From NCBI GenBank assembly GCA_001298555.1, contig LJCW01000371.1:1-32911 (forward strand): DNA of 32,911 nt, given 5' to 3'. The notes under the pieces were generated by a model. It saw only the letters and a program-made list of their open reading frames with translations, did no database searches and was not told the origin of the DNA. The position numbers and the translations under genes were made by a program. Every line of letters starts with the position of its first letter. The stretch's first letter is position 1. Shown here piece after piece: positions 23,497 through 31,686 of this stretch. Origin of the DNA: Actinobacteria bacterium OV450 (GTDB lineage: Bacteria; Actinomycetota; Actinomycetes; Streptomycetales; Streptomycetaceae).

Positions 23497-24408
23497 TCAG
23501 GCTTGATCCGCGGCACGCAGGGCTCGCGCCAGCCACTCCAGCTCCTCGGACGCATCGGGAGACGAATACTGTCCACGCACGCGGGCGACGAGCCCGCGGT
23601 ACCGCTCCGCCCCTGCCTCGATACCGGCCTCCAGGCACAACAGCACGGCGGCCCGATCGGCGTCGCCGAACAGCTCGGACAGCACTTCGGCCGCTGCCGG
23701 TCCCTCAGGGACGATCCCGCGTTCTCTGACCTCCCCGACGGTCTGCACGACCTGCCGGGCCCACCAGATGGAAGCCCCGGGGGCACGACTCTGCCCGGGG
23801 GCCGGGGTGCTCAGCTCCAGCATGGTGCGCATCCGGGTGCGAAAGCCCGGGTCGCGCACCAGCTCCGCCAGTTCGATCCAGGCGTCGACCTGCTCGGCTG
23901 TGGGGTCGTCGGGCAGTTCGACGCCGAAGGCTCGCATGCGGTCACGCAGGCGCGGATCGACGTCGAGACCGCCGAACACCTCCTCCTTGAACTCGTCGAT
24001 GATCTGCTTGCGTTCGGCGGCGGAAAGCCGTGCCAACCGGTTCATCAGTGCTGTCTCCTCAGTGGTCGAACCACGCTTCGAAACGGTGGACAGGACGGCC
24101 CGGCTCACCCTGAGGGAGCGGATCTGCGCGTCGAGCGCGGCCACGTGCGCCTCGGCGACCTCTGCAACCGTGGTGCGGCCGCTCAGGACACGGCACACGT
24201 CGTCGAGCCCGAGGCCCAGCTCCCGCAGGGTACGTACCAGCTCGACGCGGGCCACGGACTCGGCGTCGTACAGCCGGTACCCGCCCGCGGAACGGGCCAC
24301 AGGCGGCACCACTCCCTCGTCCGACCAGAAGCGCAGGGTGCGCACCGGAAGGCCGGTGCGGTGCGCCAGCCGGCCGATGGTGAGCATGTCGGGGCATTCG
24401 TCTTCCAT
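23497..24408 (-). CDS. MerR-family transcriptional regulator
   Basis: A 303-aa protein from ATG at 24408; a second in-frame ATG at 24387 (MLTIGRLAHRT) is equally possible. The N-terminal winged helix is clear: LTIGRLAHRTGLPVRTLRFW, EGVVPPVARSAGGYRLYD, then the helix LVRTLRELGLGLDDVCRVL and a dimerisation helix to about residue 115. The C-terminal 180 residues are helical, acidic and without metal-binding cysteines (MNRLARLSAAERKQIIDEFK, WIELAELVRDPGFRTRMRTM, ELEWLARALRAADQA), so the signal is more likely an organic ligand than a metal. MerR proteins usually act on their own or a divergent promoter; here the next upstream gene is a SnoaL-like protein on the same strand. Confidence 0.9.
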   Translation of the reverse strand: MEDECPDMLTIGRLAHRTGLPVRTLRFWSDEGVVPPVARSAGGYRLYDAESVARVELVRTLRELGLGLDDVCRVLSGRTTVAEVAEAHVAALDAQIRSLRVSRAVLSTVSKRGSTTEETALMNRLARLSAAERKQIIDEFKEEVFGGLDVDPRLRDRMRAFGVELPDDPTAEQVDAWIELAELVRDPGFRTRMRTMLELSTPAPGQSRAPGASIWWARQVVQTVGEVRERGIVPEGPAAAEVLSELFGDADRAAVLLCLEAGIEAGAERYRGLVARVRGQYSSPDASEELEWLARALRAADQA

Positions 24409-24954
24409 GAACGAAAGCCTGCACCTCCCAGCCGCTGGAGACTCAAGCGCCCAGGCGCGCGCACCCTGGGCGCGCTCGCCAACATCGACGGGAAGCTCTG
24501 CACCCAAGTGGGAGATCAGGCAGCCGGCCGGCACGCGCCATCCACGGCGATGACGAACCGGACCGCCCAGGGCCCCTCCCCCCACTTCCCGCCGCCCATG
24601 GAACGCGAGCCCCGCCCAACGGCCACCGCCCCGTTCAGGAGGAGGCTCCCCCGGTCGTCGAGGGCGTGCCCTACCCCCAGGTCTCGTACGCTCCGCGGTA
24701 GGCAAGAGCCTCCTCGCGCATGCCGGCCCTCCTGCCGCACCTGGCCGCCCCCGGCTCGGCTATTGCCGGTACAAGCCCCCGCGTCCGGCCGCCTGGACGG
24801 CGTAGCCGGTCCGGTTAACCGAGGCCGTCAGTCCCTCAAACAGGGGCTACTGCCGCATCAAGCAACGTTCGCCCTGTTCACCACCTCGCGTAGCCGGGAG
24901 CAGGGGCGGGGCGTCACGGAGCTCCACCAGACTTCCTGTGTCGCAGGTCGCTCG
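24409..24954. other. 546-bp stretch without a credible gene
   Basis: It is upstream of the MerR-type gene. Only shadow-like frames occur. No MerR-type spaced promoter (19-20 bp spacer with a dyad) could be assigned with confidence. One minus frame has DDRGSLLLNGAVAVGRG near 24640, which may be a remnant but is not recognised. Confidence 0.4.
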
Positions 24955-24975
24955 GTCCACAGTGCCGCTGTGGAC
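24955..24975 (-). terminator. Terminator of the SnoaL-like gene
   Basis: Perfect 8-bp arms GTCCACAG / CTGTGGAC with a 5-base loop; it begins at the last base of the TAG stop. Confidence 0.65.
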
Positions 24976-25409
24976 TATCCCGATGCCCCGCCGGGCGTCG
25001 GGATGACGCCGAGCTGCTGAAGGAAGCCGAGGACATCCTTGTCCGACCACTTCTCGGCGAGCTTGCCGTTCTCGATGCGGTGGATCACCGTGCCGGTCAT
25101 CGTGATCGGCCTGCCGGTGGCAGGGATGCCCGGAAGGTCTTTCGCGTGCACTCCCCGGGCCATCAGGCGGGTCACGACCTTGTCGCCCTCCGCGATCTGG
25201 TCTTCGATCTCGTGGGTTCCGGGCGTGGCCTCCCAGAACAGACGGAACGCCTGCTTGAGTCCCTCGCGGCCGGGGGCGAATCCTGGAAACGGCGGAGGCG
25301 AGTGGTCTTGGTAGTCCTCGGCCACGAGGTCGTCCATGGCATCCAGGTTGCCCTCGTCGATCTCCTGGTAGAAGCGGCGAACCAGCCTCTTGTTCTCCTC
25401 CGTGGACAC
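24975..25409 (-). CDS. SnoaL-like polyketide-cyclase / ester-cyclase-family protein
   Basis: A 144-aa protein; GTG at 25409 has GAGGGG four to five bases upstream, whereas upstream ATGs (25430, 25436) have none. It has the SnoaL/NTF2-like pattern: ENKRLVRRFYQEIDEGNLDA, DLVAEDYQDHSPPP, FPGFAPGREGLKQAFRLFW, FPG-like PGTHEIEDQIAEGDKVVTRL, HAKDLPGIPATGRPIT, TGTVIHRIENGKLAEKW. The fold is a cone-shaped alpha+beta barrel; SnoaL itself closes a ring in nogalamycin synthesis, but most standalone members have no known substrate. No polyketide genes are nearby, so the biosynthetic role is not supported here. A terminator overlaps its stop. Confidence 0.85.
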   Translation of the reverse strand: MSTEENKRLVRRFYQEIDEGNLDAMDDLVAEDYQDHSPPPFPGFAPGREGLKQAFRLFWEATPGTHEIEDQIAEGDKVVTRLMARGVHAKDLPGIPATGRPITMTGTVIHRIENGKLAEKWSDKDVLGFLQQLGVIPTPGGASG

Positions 25410-25859
25410 GGGACCCCTCTGCACATTCATTCGCATGGCCGGAGCGGCACACACCCAATCGTCACCCGTCGGCTCCCTGGCCACATCCTCGGCACGCCGG
25501 GCCACGGTGGACGTTCACTCAGGAGCAGTCGTGCAAGTCAAGTGACTCAGTGCAGCGACGGCGGAGGGGGCAAACGTTTCCCGATACGGCACTGGTTCAG
25601 GTCTGGCGATCAGTCAGTTTCTTCGTTCGCCGACGCGACACCGCCGCTCACGGTGGCACCACCCCCGGCGACAGCGGACGGGGGCGGAACGTGTCGGATG
25701 TCAGGAGCGGGGCCCGCCCCGGAAGCTCGTTTCTGGTATCCGGGGCAGGGCATCCGTCCCGGCCCTACAACGAGCCGGAGCAGAACCGGTTTCACACCGC
25801 CACCCGCAATCATGGGGGTTGGGTCGTGCCCAGCACGCGGGAACGACCGTTGAAACGGT
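25410..25859. other. 450-bp stretch without a credible gene
   Basis: It lies between the divergent SnoaL-like gene and the IS5-like remnant and should hold the SnoaL promoter. Frames of about 65-110 codons have shadow composition. No strong repeats or hairpins seen. Confidence 0.4.
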
Positions 25860-26207
25860 ATGACCGCATCCCATGACCTGGACGACTACGAATGGGACTC
25901 CATCCGTCCCCTCCTTCCCCCGTGCGGTCCCGGCGGCCCGGACTACCGAAGCATCGTCAACGGCATCCTGTGGCACCAGACCGGCGGCCGCCGCTGGCAC
26001 GACCTACCCACCCGCTACGGACCCTGGCACCGCTGCGCCGAACGCCTGCGCCTGTGGAACACCGACGGCACCTGGCAACGTGTCCTCACCCTTCTCGTCA
26101 CCCACCGTCCGCTCGGTGGCAGCCGCCCACTCCCCCGCGACGCCGGGCACCTCCAGGAAGCGAAGAACCGTATCGCCAACGACTGGAACACCCCCTGGTT
26201 CACCTAG
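25860..26207 (+). pseudogene. IS5-family transposase, N-terminal remnant
   Basis: From ATG at 25860 it reads LDDYEWDSIRPLLPP, RSIVNGILWHQTGGRRWHDL, PTRYGPWHRCAERLRLWNTD, GTWQRVLTLL. This is the N-terminal domain (DUF4096-like) of IS5-group transposases, which precedes the DDE catalytic domain. After about residue 82 the sense is lost (PLGGSRPLPRDAGHL) and the frame stops at 26207 with 115 residues. No catalytic part follows in any frame, and no inverted repeats were found. It is a dead remnant. It may also be the first half of a two-frame element whose second half was deleted. Confidence 0.75.
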
Positions 26208-26570
26208 TGACCTGCGCCGGAAGTCCTCTACGTTCGAACCGGGCGGCCGGTGAGGGCCGCCGCTCTCGGCCTTGTGAGCCCGCTGGCCCGGTCGGCGGCG
26301 GGCTGGCAGACGCCGCACAGGCGGCCGGGACGTCGTGACCGCACCCAGCCCCCTTCCGTGTCGGGGGGGACCGTGCGCCGGCGGTCCGGGCAGGTCCGGG
26401 CGCCGCCTCCGGCAGCGGGCGCGGCTCTTTCCGCTCCCCCGCCTCGCGTTCACGTACAGGCCCCGCTACACCGGGCTGGATCCCGTCATGGCAGCGGCCT
26501 CCCCCGGAGGATGCAGGGGAGGCCGATCCGTACAAGCGGTATACGCGGCGGCTACGCGACGCTGGATGTG
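26208..26570. other. 363-bp stretch without a credible gene
   Basis: GC-rich DNA between the IS5-like remnant and the chaplin terminator. GGGGGGG near 26370 and several short GC palindromes; nothing coding. Confidence 0.4.
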
Positions 26571-26591
26571 GCGGCGTGATGAGAGCGCCGC
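26571..26591 (-). terminator. Chaplin terminator
   Basis: GCGGCG / CGCCGC with a 9-base loop, 17 bases beyond the chaplin stop. Confidence 0.5.
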
Positions 26592-26608
26592 ATTCAGAAC
26601 TGGTGCTG

Positions 26609-26899
26609 TCAGTGCCCGTCGTGGTGCTCGGCCTTGTGGTGGTCGTCCTTGTCGCCGCCACTCTTGTTGATGCAGACGTTGCCGAAGGCCGGGTTGAGGA
26701 TGCCGACGATGTTGACGGTGTTGCCGCAGAGGTTGACCGGGATGTGGATGGGCACCTGGACGACATTGCCGGACAGGACACCCGGCGAGCCGACGGCAGC
26801 GCCCTCCGCCTCGGCGTCGGCGGCAGCCATGCCGGCCCCGCCTGCCAGGAGAGCACCGGCGGCGGCGGTAACGGCCATGGCCTTGGTGAAACGCGACAT
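26609..26899 (-). CDS. Short chaplin with an unusual His/Asp-rich C-terminal tail
   Basis: A 96-aa precursor. ATG at 26899 has AAGGAG six bases upstream. Residues 1-28 are a Sec signal peptide (KAMAVTAAAGALLAGGAGMA, cleavage near ADA). One chaplin domain follows: AVGSPGVLSGNVVQVPIHIP then VNLCGNTVNIVGILNPAFGN and VCINKSG, with the two conserved cysteines. Chaplins are amyloid-forming surfactant proteins secreted by streptomycetes that coat aerial hyphae and spores. Short chaplins normally end a few residues after the second Cys; here another 15 residues rich in Asp, Lys and His follow (GDKDDHHKAEHHDGH). The tail is a possible metal- or pH-responsive addition, which is inference. An IS3 element lies about 140 bp upstream and may limit its promoter region. 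Confidence 0.9.
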   Translation of the reverse strand: MSRFTKAMAVTAAAGALLAGGAGMAAADAEAEGAAVGSPGVLSGNVVQVPIHIPVNLCGNTVNIVGILNPAFGNVCINKSGGDKDDHHKAEHHDGH

Positions 26900-27041
26900 C
26901 AAGATCTCCTTGATCTCTCAATTACCAGGAAACTGCTCGGACGACGAACCCCACAACCGCCCCAACCACCCTTCCGTCACGGGCAATGGGCCGAACCAGT
27001 GACCGACAGAGGACCGGCCGCCGAACCGGAGGAGGTTTGGA

Positions 27042-27065
27042 TGAACCGTTCCGACTTCTCTGCCG
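27042..27065. repeat. Left inverted repeat of the first IS3 element
   Basis: Begins TGAACCGTT; inverted partner at 28403-28426. Confidence 0.75.
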
Positions 27066-27098
27066 CTCCGTTGTGAGCTATCAGGGAGGATGGGACAC

Positions 27099-27410
27099 GT
27101 GCCCAAGAAGATTGACGCAGCCCTTCGTAGCCAGGCTGTGCGTCTGGTGACAGAGCATCGTGCGGAGTACTCCTCCGAGCGTGCACTACACATCCAGGTC
27201 GCCGATTCCCTCGGTGTGTCCAGGGAGTCGGTGCGGCGGTGGGTGATGCAGTACGAGGTATATGCCGGCCAGGCGGCGGGCGTCAGCACGGACGAGCGGG
27301 AGGAACTGCGCAGGCTGCGAGCGGAGAACAAGCGCCTGCGCGAGATCAACGAAGTGCTCAAGGCGGCGACGATTTTCTTCGCGGGGGAGCTCGACCCCCG
27401 AAACCGCTGA
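27099..27410 (+). CDS. IS3 OrfA (helix-turn-helix protein)
   Basis: GTG at 27099 lies nine bases after AGGGAGG; the ATG at 27090 touches that site and is unlikely. The 103-aa product has the OrfA pattern: an HTH (ALRSQAVRLVTEHRAEYSSE, VADSLGVSRESVRRWV) followed by a leucine zipper (EREELRRLRAENKRLREINE) and KAATIFFAGELD at the end. It binds the IS ends and forms an OrfAB fusion transposase with orfB, whose frame is -1 relative to it. No classical A6G slippery site is seen here; orfB has its own GTG at 27413. Confidence 0.85.
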   Translation: MPKKIDAALRSQAVRLVTEHRAEYSSERALHIQVADSLGVSRESVRRWVMQYEVYAGQAAGVSTDEREELRRLRAENKRLREINEVLKAATIFFAGELDPRNR

Positions 27411-27412
27411 TC

Positions 27413-28383
27413 GTGGCCTTCACCGATCAGATGCGGGCCACCGGCTATGCCGTCGAGTCGATCCTCACCGCCCTGAAACAGACAGGACTGAAGACCGCGG
27501 CACGAACCTTGCGGGCCTGGTGTGCCCCGGCTGGTCCGTCCAACGTGGCTGCGGCCCGAACCGTGACTGACGCCCTGGTCGAGGACGCAGTCCGCCGCCT
27601 GGCCTTCACCACCAACACGGCAGGTGAACATGTGCTGGCTCCCGAGGGACTCTATGGCCGGCGCAAAATGCTGGCACTCATCCGCCGCACCCTCCTGCCC
27701 GAGGCCGGCTTCGGCGCCGTCGACCGAGCCATGCGCTCACTCGGACTCAACGGCGTGGTCCGCGGGCGCAAACCCAGAACCACGATCCCCAACCCCGCTG
27801 ATGCCCGGGCCCCGGACCTGCTGGACCGCGACTTCACGGCCCGGCACCCAACCGGAAATGGATCACCGACTTCACCTACGTCCGCACGTATCAGTCTGTC
27901 ACCTACGTTGCGTTCATAGTCGACTGCTGCTCCCAGAAGATCGTGAGCTGGCACGCCTTGGTCAAGCGAGACGTGGAGCTGGTCGACGTGCCACTGCGGA
28001 TGGCGTTGTGGCGCCGAACCCACGAGGGCAACCCCGTGGGACGCAACCAGCTGATCCATCACTCCGATGCCGGGTCGCAATATACGAGTGTGCGCTTCAC
28101 CGAGCACCTGAGCATCGAGGGCATCCGCCCCTCGATCGGCAGCGTCGGAGACGCGTACGACAACGCGCTGATGGAGACGATCAACGGCCTCTACAAAGCC
28201 GAATGCATCCGCACCCAGGTCTTCCACGACGGCCCCTGGAGGACGGTCTCGGACGTCGAGTACGCCACCGCCTCGTGGGTCGAGTGGTACAACAACCGCC
28301 GGTTGCACTCAAGCCTGGGCATGATCAGCCCCACCGAGTTCGAGGCAGCCCACTACGCTGACACAGAACCAAGAGCCGACTGA
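27413..28383 (+). pseudogene. IS3 OrfB transposase, one-base deletion at a C tract
   Basis: From GTG at 27413 it reads AFTDQMRATGYAVESILTAL and LYGRRKMLALIRRTLLPEA, RAMRSLGLNGVVRGRK, DLLDRDFTARHP. After CCC at 27847-27849 the sense continues only in the next frame: NRKWITDFTYVRTYQSVTYV, HHSDAGSQYTSVRF, DAYDNALMETINGLYKAE, EWYNNRRLHSSLGMISP. The DDE residues are Asp in ITDF, Asp in HHSDAGSQ and Glu in LMETING, so all are intact but split. One added C restores the whole protein of about 323 residues. A single-base change in a homopolymer may be real or a consensus error. Confidence 0.85.
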
Positions 28384-28402
28384 TCACCGGCCAACAAACC
28401 AC

Positions 28403-28426
28403 CGGCAGGAAAGTCGTAACGGTTCA
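28403..28426. repeat. Right inverted repeat of the first IS3 element
   Basis: Ends in AACGGTTCA; inverted partner of 27042-27065. Confidence 0.75.
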
Positions 28427-28766
28427 ACCCCGAGCCGTAGTTATACGACCCGCCAAAGCCACCCCCACCCGGCGGACACGAACGACACAACAACGGCACC
28501 AACACAACGACAAGACGCTCATGACGCGGATCACCCGCAAACGACGACATCCACCGAGCGTAGCCAGACACAACAGGCCCCCACCCAGCATTCCGCCATA
28601 CCCACCCACAGGGGCGACAAGCACCCAGCGCACCGCACGACAACGCCTTCACCGGTAAAACGACACCCCAGTACCGCCGCACCCCAGCCCAGCACCAGTG
28701 AAAACCGATGACGCACACCCAGCGCACATCACACGACGCCTATCCCTCATCACAGCGACAGCGGCG
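28427..28766. other. 340-bp A/C-rich stretch without a gene
   Basis: The plus strand is rich in A and C (ACACAACAACGGCACCAACA) and poor in G. No credible frame on either strand; a minus frame has GGGGFGGSYNYGSG, which may be chance. It replaces whatever once preceded the toxin gene and lies directly after the IS3 end. Confidence 0.45.
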
Positions 28767-30392
28767 ATGAAGGATGGTGGGGCGTCCTTCGCAGATGTGG
28801 ACAAGGAGATCACCGAGCTCAGCAAGCTCAAGCCCCTCCTCGTGCGGGACCCGCACGCGGAGTCCGACCCGAAGAAGAAGCGGGAGGTGCTAGAGCAGTT
28901 CGTCAAGACGTTCAAGGCTGCCAAACCGCACCTGGACAAGAACCGCACAGACCTGGTTGCAGCATCGCGTCTTCTCGACGCGGTGGGCGGGGCTTCCCCT
29001 GAGCTGGCCGCCCTCCTGACCGTCTACCTGGGGGACTACTTCCCCGAGCGTGGCCCCGCGCAGCCGGACGTTTTCGCGACCGGGGAGCTCGGAAAGTGGC
29101 GATGACGTCCTCGGCGCTTTGGACAAGATAAACGCCGGCATGGACAAGAGCGTCGAGGCCCTCGACGAGATGAACGCCGTCATGGTCGAGGTCAACCAAA
29201 TCATCGACGGAATGAACGATGGCCTGGCCCAGGCCAACCGGGGCATGGACCTGCTCAACGAGGGCGTGGGCCAGATGAACAAGGGCCTGGAACAGACGCA
29301 CAAGGCAGTCGCCGGCTTCAACAAGGCGGCGGAGCAGCTCCACGGGGTACCGGACTTCAAGTTCGACTTCTCGCACGTCGCCGAGGCGGTCGGCATTCCC
29401 AACCTGTCAGACGAGGAGAGAGCCGCCCAGGCCCGCCGGGAATCCGCGCTACTCAACCTGCTGCCCGGAATCGGTGACGGCAAGGGCATCGTAGAGGCCA
29501 TCACCGGCAAGGACATGAACACCGATGAGCCGGTAAGCGTCACTGACCGCGTCATGGGCTCGCTCGTTGTGCTGAGCTGGCTCAGGAGGGGCGGCAAGCT
29601 CATCCCCAACGACATCTTCAAGGCCCGCAAGACCGGCAAGATCCCGTGCAACAGCTTCCCGGCTGACACACCCGTCCTCTTGGGCGACGGCACAACCGCC
29701 CCGATCCAGCGGATCAAGACCGGCGACACCGTCCTCGCCACCGACCCCGGAACAGGGACCACTGGCCCACGCCCAGTCGACGCCACGATCTACACACCAG
29801 ACGAACGTGACTTCACCGACATCACCCTCCGCCCGGATGCAGGCCAAGGCTCCCTCACTGCCACCGACCATCACCCCTTCTGGTCGGAGAACCGCAAACA
29901 GTGGACCGACGCCGCCGACCTCAGCGTCGGCGACACCCTCCGCACCCCGAACGCACCACCACAGAGATCCAAAAGGTCACCCACAGGAAATAACTCCAGC
30001 CCGCTTACAACCTGACCGTCAACGACCTCCACACCTATTATGTACTGGCCGACGCTACCCCTGTCCTGGTTCACAATTCCGACCCGGATGAATGCGTAAA
30101 GCTGGTCTCGCAACTCATCAAGGATGAGTTTGGGAAGGTGGACCAGGTCGTCAAGGATCTGGGATACGGTGACAAGCGAGGTCAATTCGGCAGGGAAGTC
30201 TGGGGTAGAGGCGACGGAAGCACAGCCATGAAGAATGCGGATCAGCTCGATAAGATGCGCAAGATGAGAATGACAAAGGAGCAGGCCAAAGCCATACGCG
30301 ACGCCTACGTGAAGGTCGCGGACCTGAGGCCGAGCAACCCCAGCGCAAAGCAGCGGGCAGACTTGGCGCAATGGTATATGGATAACCTGTAG
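28767..30392 (+). pseudogene. Polymorphic toxin (coiled coil, pretoxin, HINT, C-terminal toxin), decayed
   Basis: From ATG at 28767 (no clear ribosome site, start uncertain) the frame has an N-terminal helical part (FADVDKEITELSKLKPLLV) to about 29093. There, one extra A in AAA (29093-29095) breaks it; the next frame gives a long coiled coil with MNxGL-like repeats (QANRGMDLLNEGVGQMNKGL). Then a pretoxin segment LLPGIGDGKGIVEAITGKD, and a HINT protease domain starting CNSFPADTPVLLGDG with LTATDHHPFW. Near 29950 a missing base and a TAA at 29991-29993 break it again. It ends with the HINT signature YNLTVNDLHTYYVLAD, TPVLVHN, then a toxin module of about 100 residues (RGQFGREVWGRGDGSTAMKN, KMRMTKEQAKAIRDAYVK). 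HINT autocleavage normally releases the toxin. The toxin family is not recognised; a DUF4951-like pattern (VWGxGD) is a weak possibility. Confidence 0.75.
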
Positions 30393-30406
30393 ACGGGGGT
30401 TTCGCA

Positions 30407-30631
30407 ATGAAATTCAAAGTGATGGCAAAGGCAACAGAGAGCCTCACAGTACTCTTTGAGCCCGTGGCCGAAGAAGTTGAGATTGCAGCAGGTGACCATA
30501 TCGTGGTCGAGTGGACAGGTGACGGCCTTGGGGAAATCTGCCTGGAGTCCGACTATCTCATGATCGGTAGTCCCATGGGTGGCAATATGAGGGCATGGAA
30601 TTCTGATCGGACAGAAATACCGATCTTCTGA
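30407..30631 (+). CDS. Probable immunity protein of the decayed toxin, 74 aa
   Basis: It starts with ATG at 30407, 14 bases after the toxin stop, with GGGGG about eight bases upstream. The protein is small, acidic and probably all-beta: MKFKVMAKATESLTVLFEP, VAEEVEIAAGDHIVVEW, GEICLESDYLMIGSPMGG, RAWNSDRTEIPIF. No signal peptide or membrane segment, so it is cytoplasmic. In polymorphic-toxin loci the gene directly after the toxin encodes the cognate immunity protein, and small acidic proteins are typical; that is the basis of this call. The frame is intact although the toxin gene is broken. A perfect terminator follows. Confidence 0.6.
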   Translation: MKFKVMAKATESLTVLFEPVAEEVEIAAGDHIVVEWTGDGLGEICLESDYLMIGSPMGGNMRAWNSDRTEIPIF

Positions 30632-30661
30632 CCCCTCGCGTTCTAACGATCAAATAACCCT

Positions 30662-30692
30662 GGAGCCCCGCTGCGGCATGCAGCGGGGCTCC
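30662..30692 (+). terminator. Terminator of the toxin-immunity locus
   Basis: Perfect 13-bp stem GGAGCCCCGCTGC / GCAGCGGGGCTCC with loop GGCAT. Confidence 0.85.
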
Positions 30693-30874
30693 CGTGGCGC
30701 TGCGTCACCGCAACCAGGGACGTCGGCTGGCCCTGGTCGTTCGCGTACGCCTCACGCCCCGCCGCCGTCCAGGCAGAGGCCCCAGCCGGCGGGGAGCGTC
30801 ATTCCAGACGACAGCGTGCCCGCGCGCCCGCATTGCCGGCCAGCCGATGCCCCCCGCTGCCTCTTCCCAGGTCG

Positions 30875-31616
30875 CTACCGGGCGGCTCGCAGCCGGTCGG
30901 TGCGGTGGGCGAAGGCACGGTCGGCGCGGCGGCGATGGTAAACGGCCTCGGGCCGGATGCCGGCAGCAAGCGCAGCCGGGCGCAGCGCGACGCCGGGGCG
31001 AAGGTTGTCGAAGAACGCTTCTCAGTCGTCGGCATCCGGCGCCGTGTCCGGCGTACGCGGGTGCGCGCGGCGAGCAGCGTCCATGGCGGCGGCGAACGCG
31101 GGTTCGCGTTTGCGGCGCTGGTAGACCACGGCCGTGGTGATCCCGACCTGGGCCGCGGCGGCGGTGACAGACAGTCCTGCTTCCAGGTGTTCGAGGAAGG
31201 CACGTCGGCGGTCGGCGGTGAAGCGGGGCGCCCGGGCCGGCGCCGGCCGTCCGGCCCCGAGTTCTTCGGCCGCGTCGCAAGCCCTCGCGAACGCCGGATC
31301 ATCTTGGCGCCAGTGACTGACTTTGCCGGCGCCGTCGAAGAGGATCTGCGACGCAAGGCCAGGGGTGCAGCCATAGGCAGAAGTCTCAGGTACTCGGCGC
31401 GTTCGGTGATGCCGATGGCGCCGACTGCCTCGGGGTCGGTGCCCGCCAGGAGCAATGTCAGGGCAGTGTCGTTGCGGGCGGCAGTGAACACCTGCCGCAC
31501 TTCGAGGCCTGCGCTCGGTGCGGTGGCGGGAAGGTCCTACCCGTTGCGCAACCGGTCAACGAGCGTCGACCGCTTCCGGGCGGGCAGGGCATCGGGCATG
31601 ACCGCAGCTACGGGCG
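30875..31616 (-). pseudogene. Tandem helix-turn-helix protein, cut by IS3 and broken by stops
   Basis: Read on minus from the IS3 end at 31616: PVAAVMPDALPARKRSTLVD, RLRNG, TAG (31537-31539), DLPATAPSAGLEVRQVFTAA, RNDTALTLLLAGTDPEAVGA, EYLRLLPMAAP. Near 31345-31360 the frame breaks and continues as ASQILFDGAGKVSHWRQDDP, AFARACDAAEELG, then one HTH: FTADRRRAFLEHLEAGLSVT, AAAAQVGITTAVVYQRRKRE. A TGA (31022-31024) follows, but in the same frame a second HTH-like unit is visible: EAFFDNLRPGVALRPAALAA, GIRPEAVYHRRRADRAF, to a TAG at 30875. The two units are homologous to each other and resemble HTHs of small terminases and related phage proteins. The 5' part beyond the insertion is absent. Four lesions make it a clear pseudogene. 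Confidence 0.6.
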
Positions 31617-31642
31617 TGAGGTGCCCCGATGTTTCCGGACAG
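31617..31642. repeat. Left inverted repeat of the second IS3 element
   Basis: TGAGG...TTTCCGGACAG, 22 of 26 identical to the inverted right end. Confidence 0.85.
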
Positions 31643-31686
31643 GCGTCCAATAGGATTGTCCTGAACAGGAAATGAGGAAGCAGGAC

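Larger units (their letters stand above)
27042..28426 (+). mobile_element. IS3-family insertion sequence, 1,385 bp, with broken orfB
   Basis: Ends TGAACCGTTCCGACTTCTCT... at 27042-27065 and its inverted partner at 28403-28426 match at 20 or so of 24 positions. Inside are orfA and a frameshifted orfB. The three bases flanking each end (GGA on the left, ACC on the right) do not form a target duplication, so the flanks have probably been rearranged since insertion. It separates the chaplin's upstream DNA from a decayed toxin locus. Confidence 0.8.

Noticed and set aside
23503..25020. 505-codon plus frame
   Set aside because: Shadow of the MerR-type gene and its upstream region.
30833..31675. 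280-codon plus frame
   Set aside because: Antisense of the HTH pseudogene, whose own frames give clear HTH motifs on minus.
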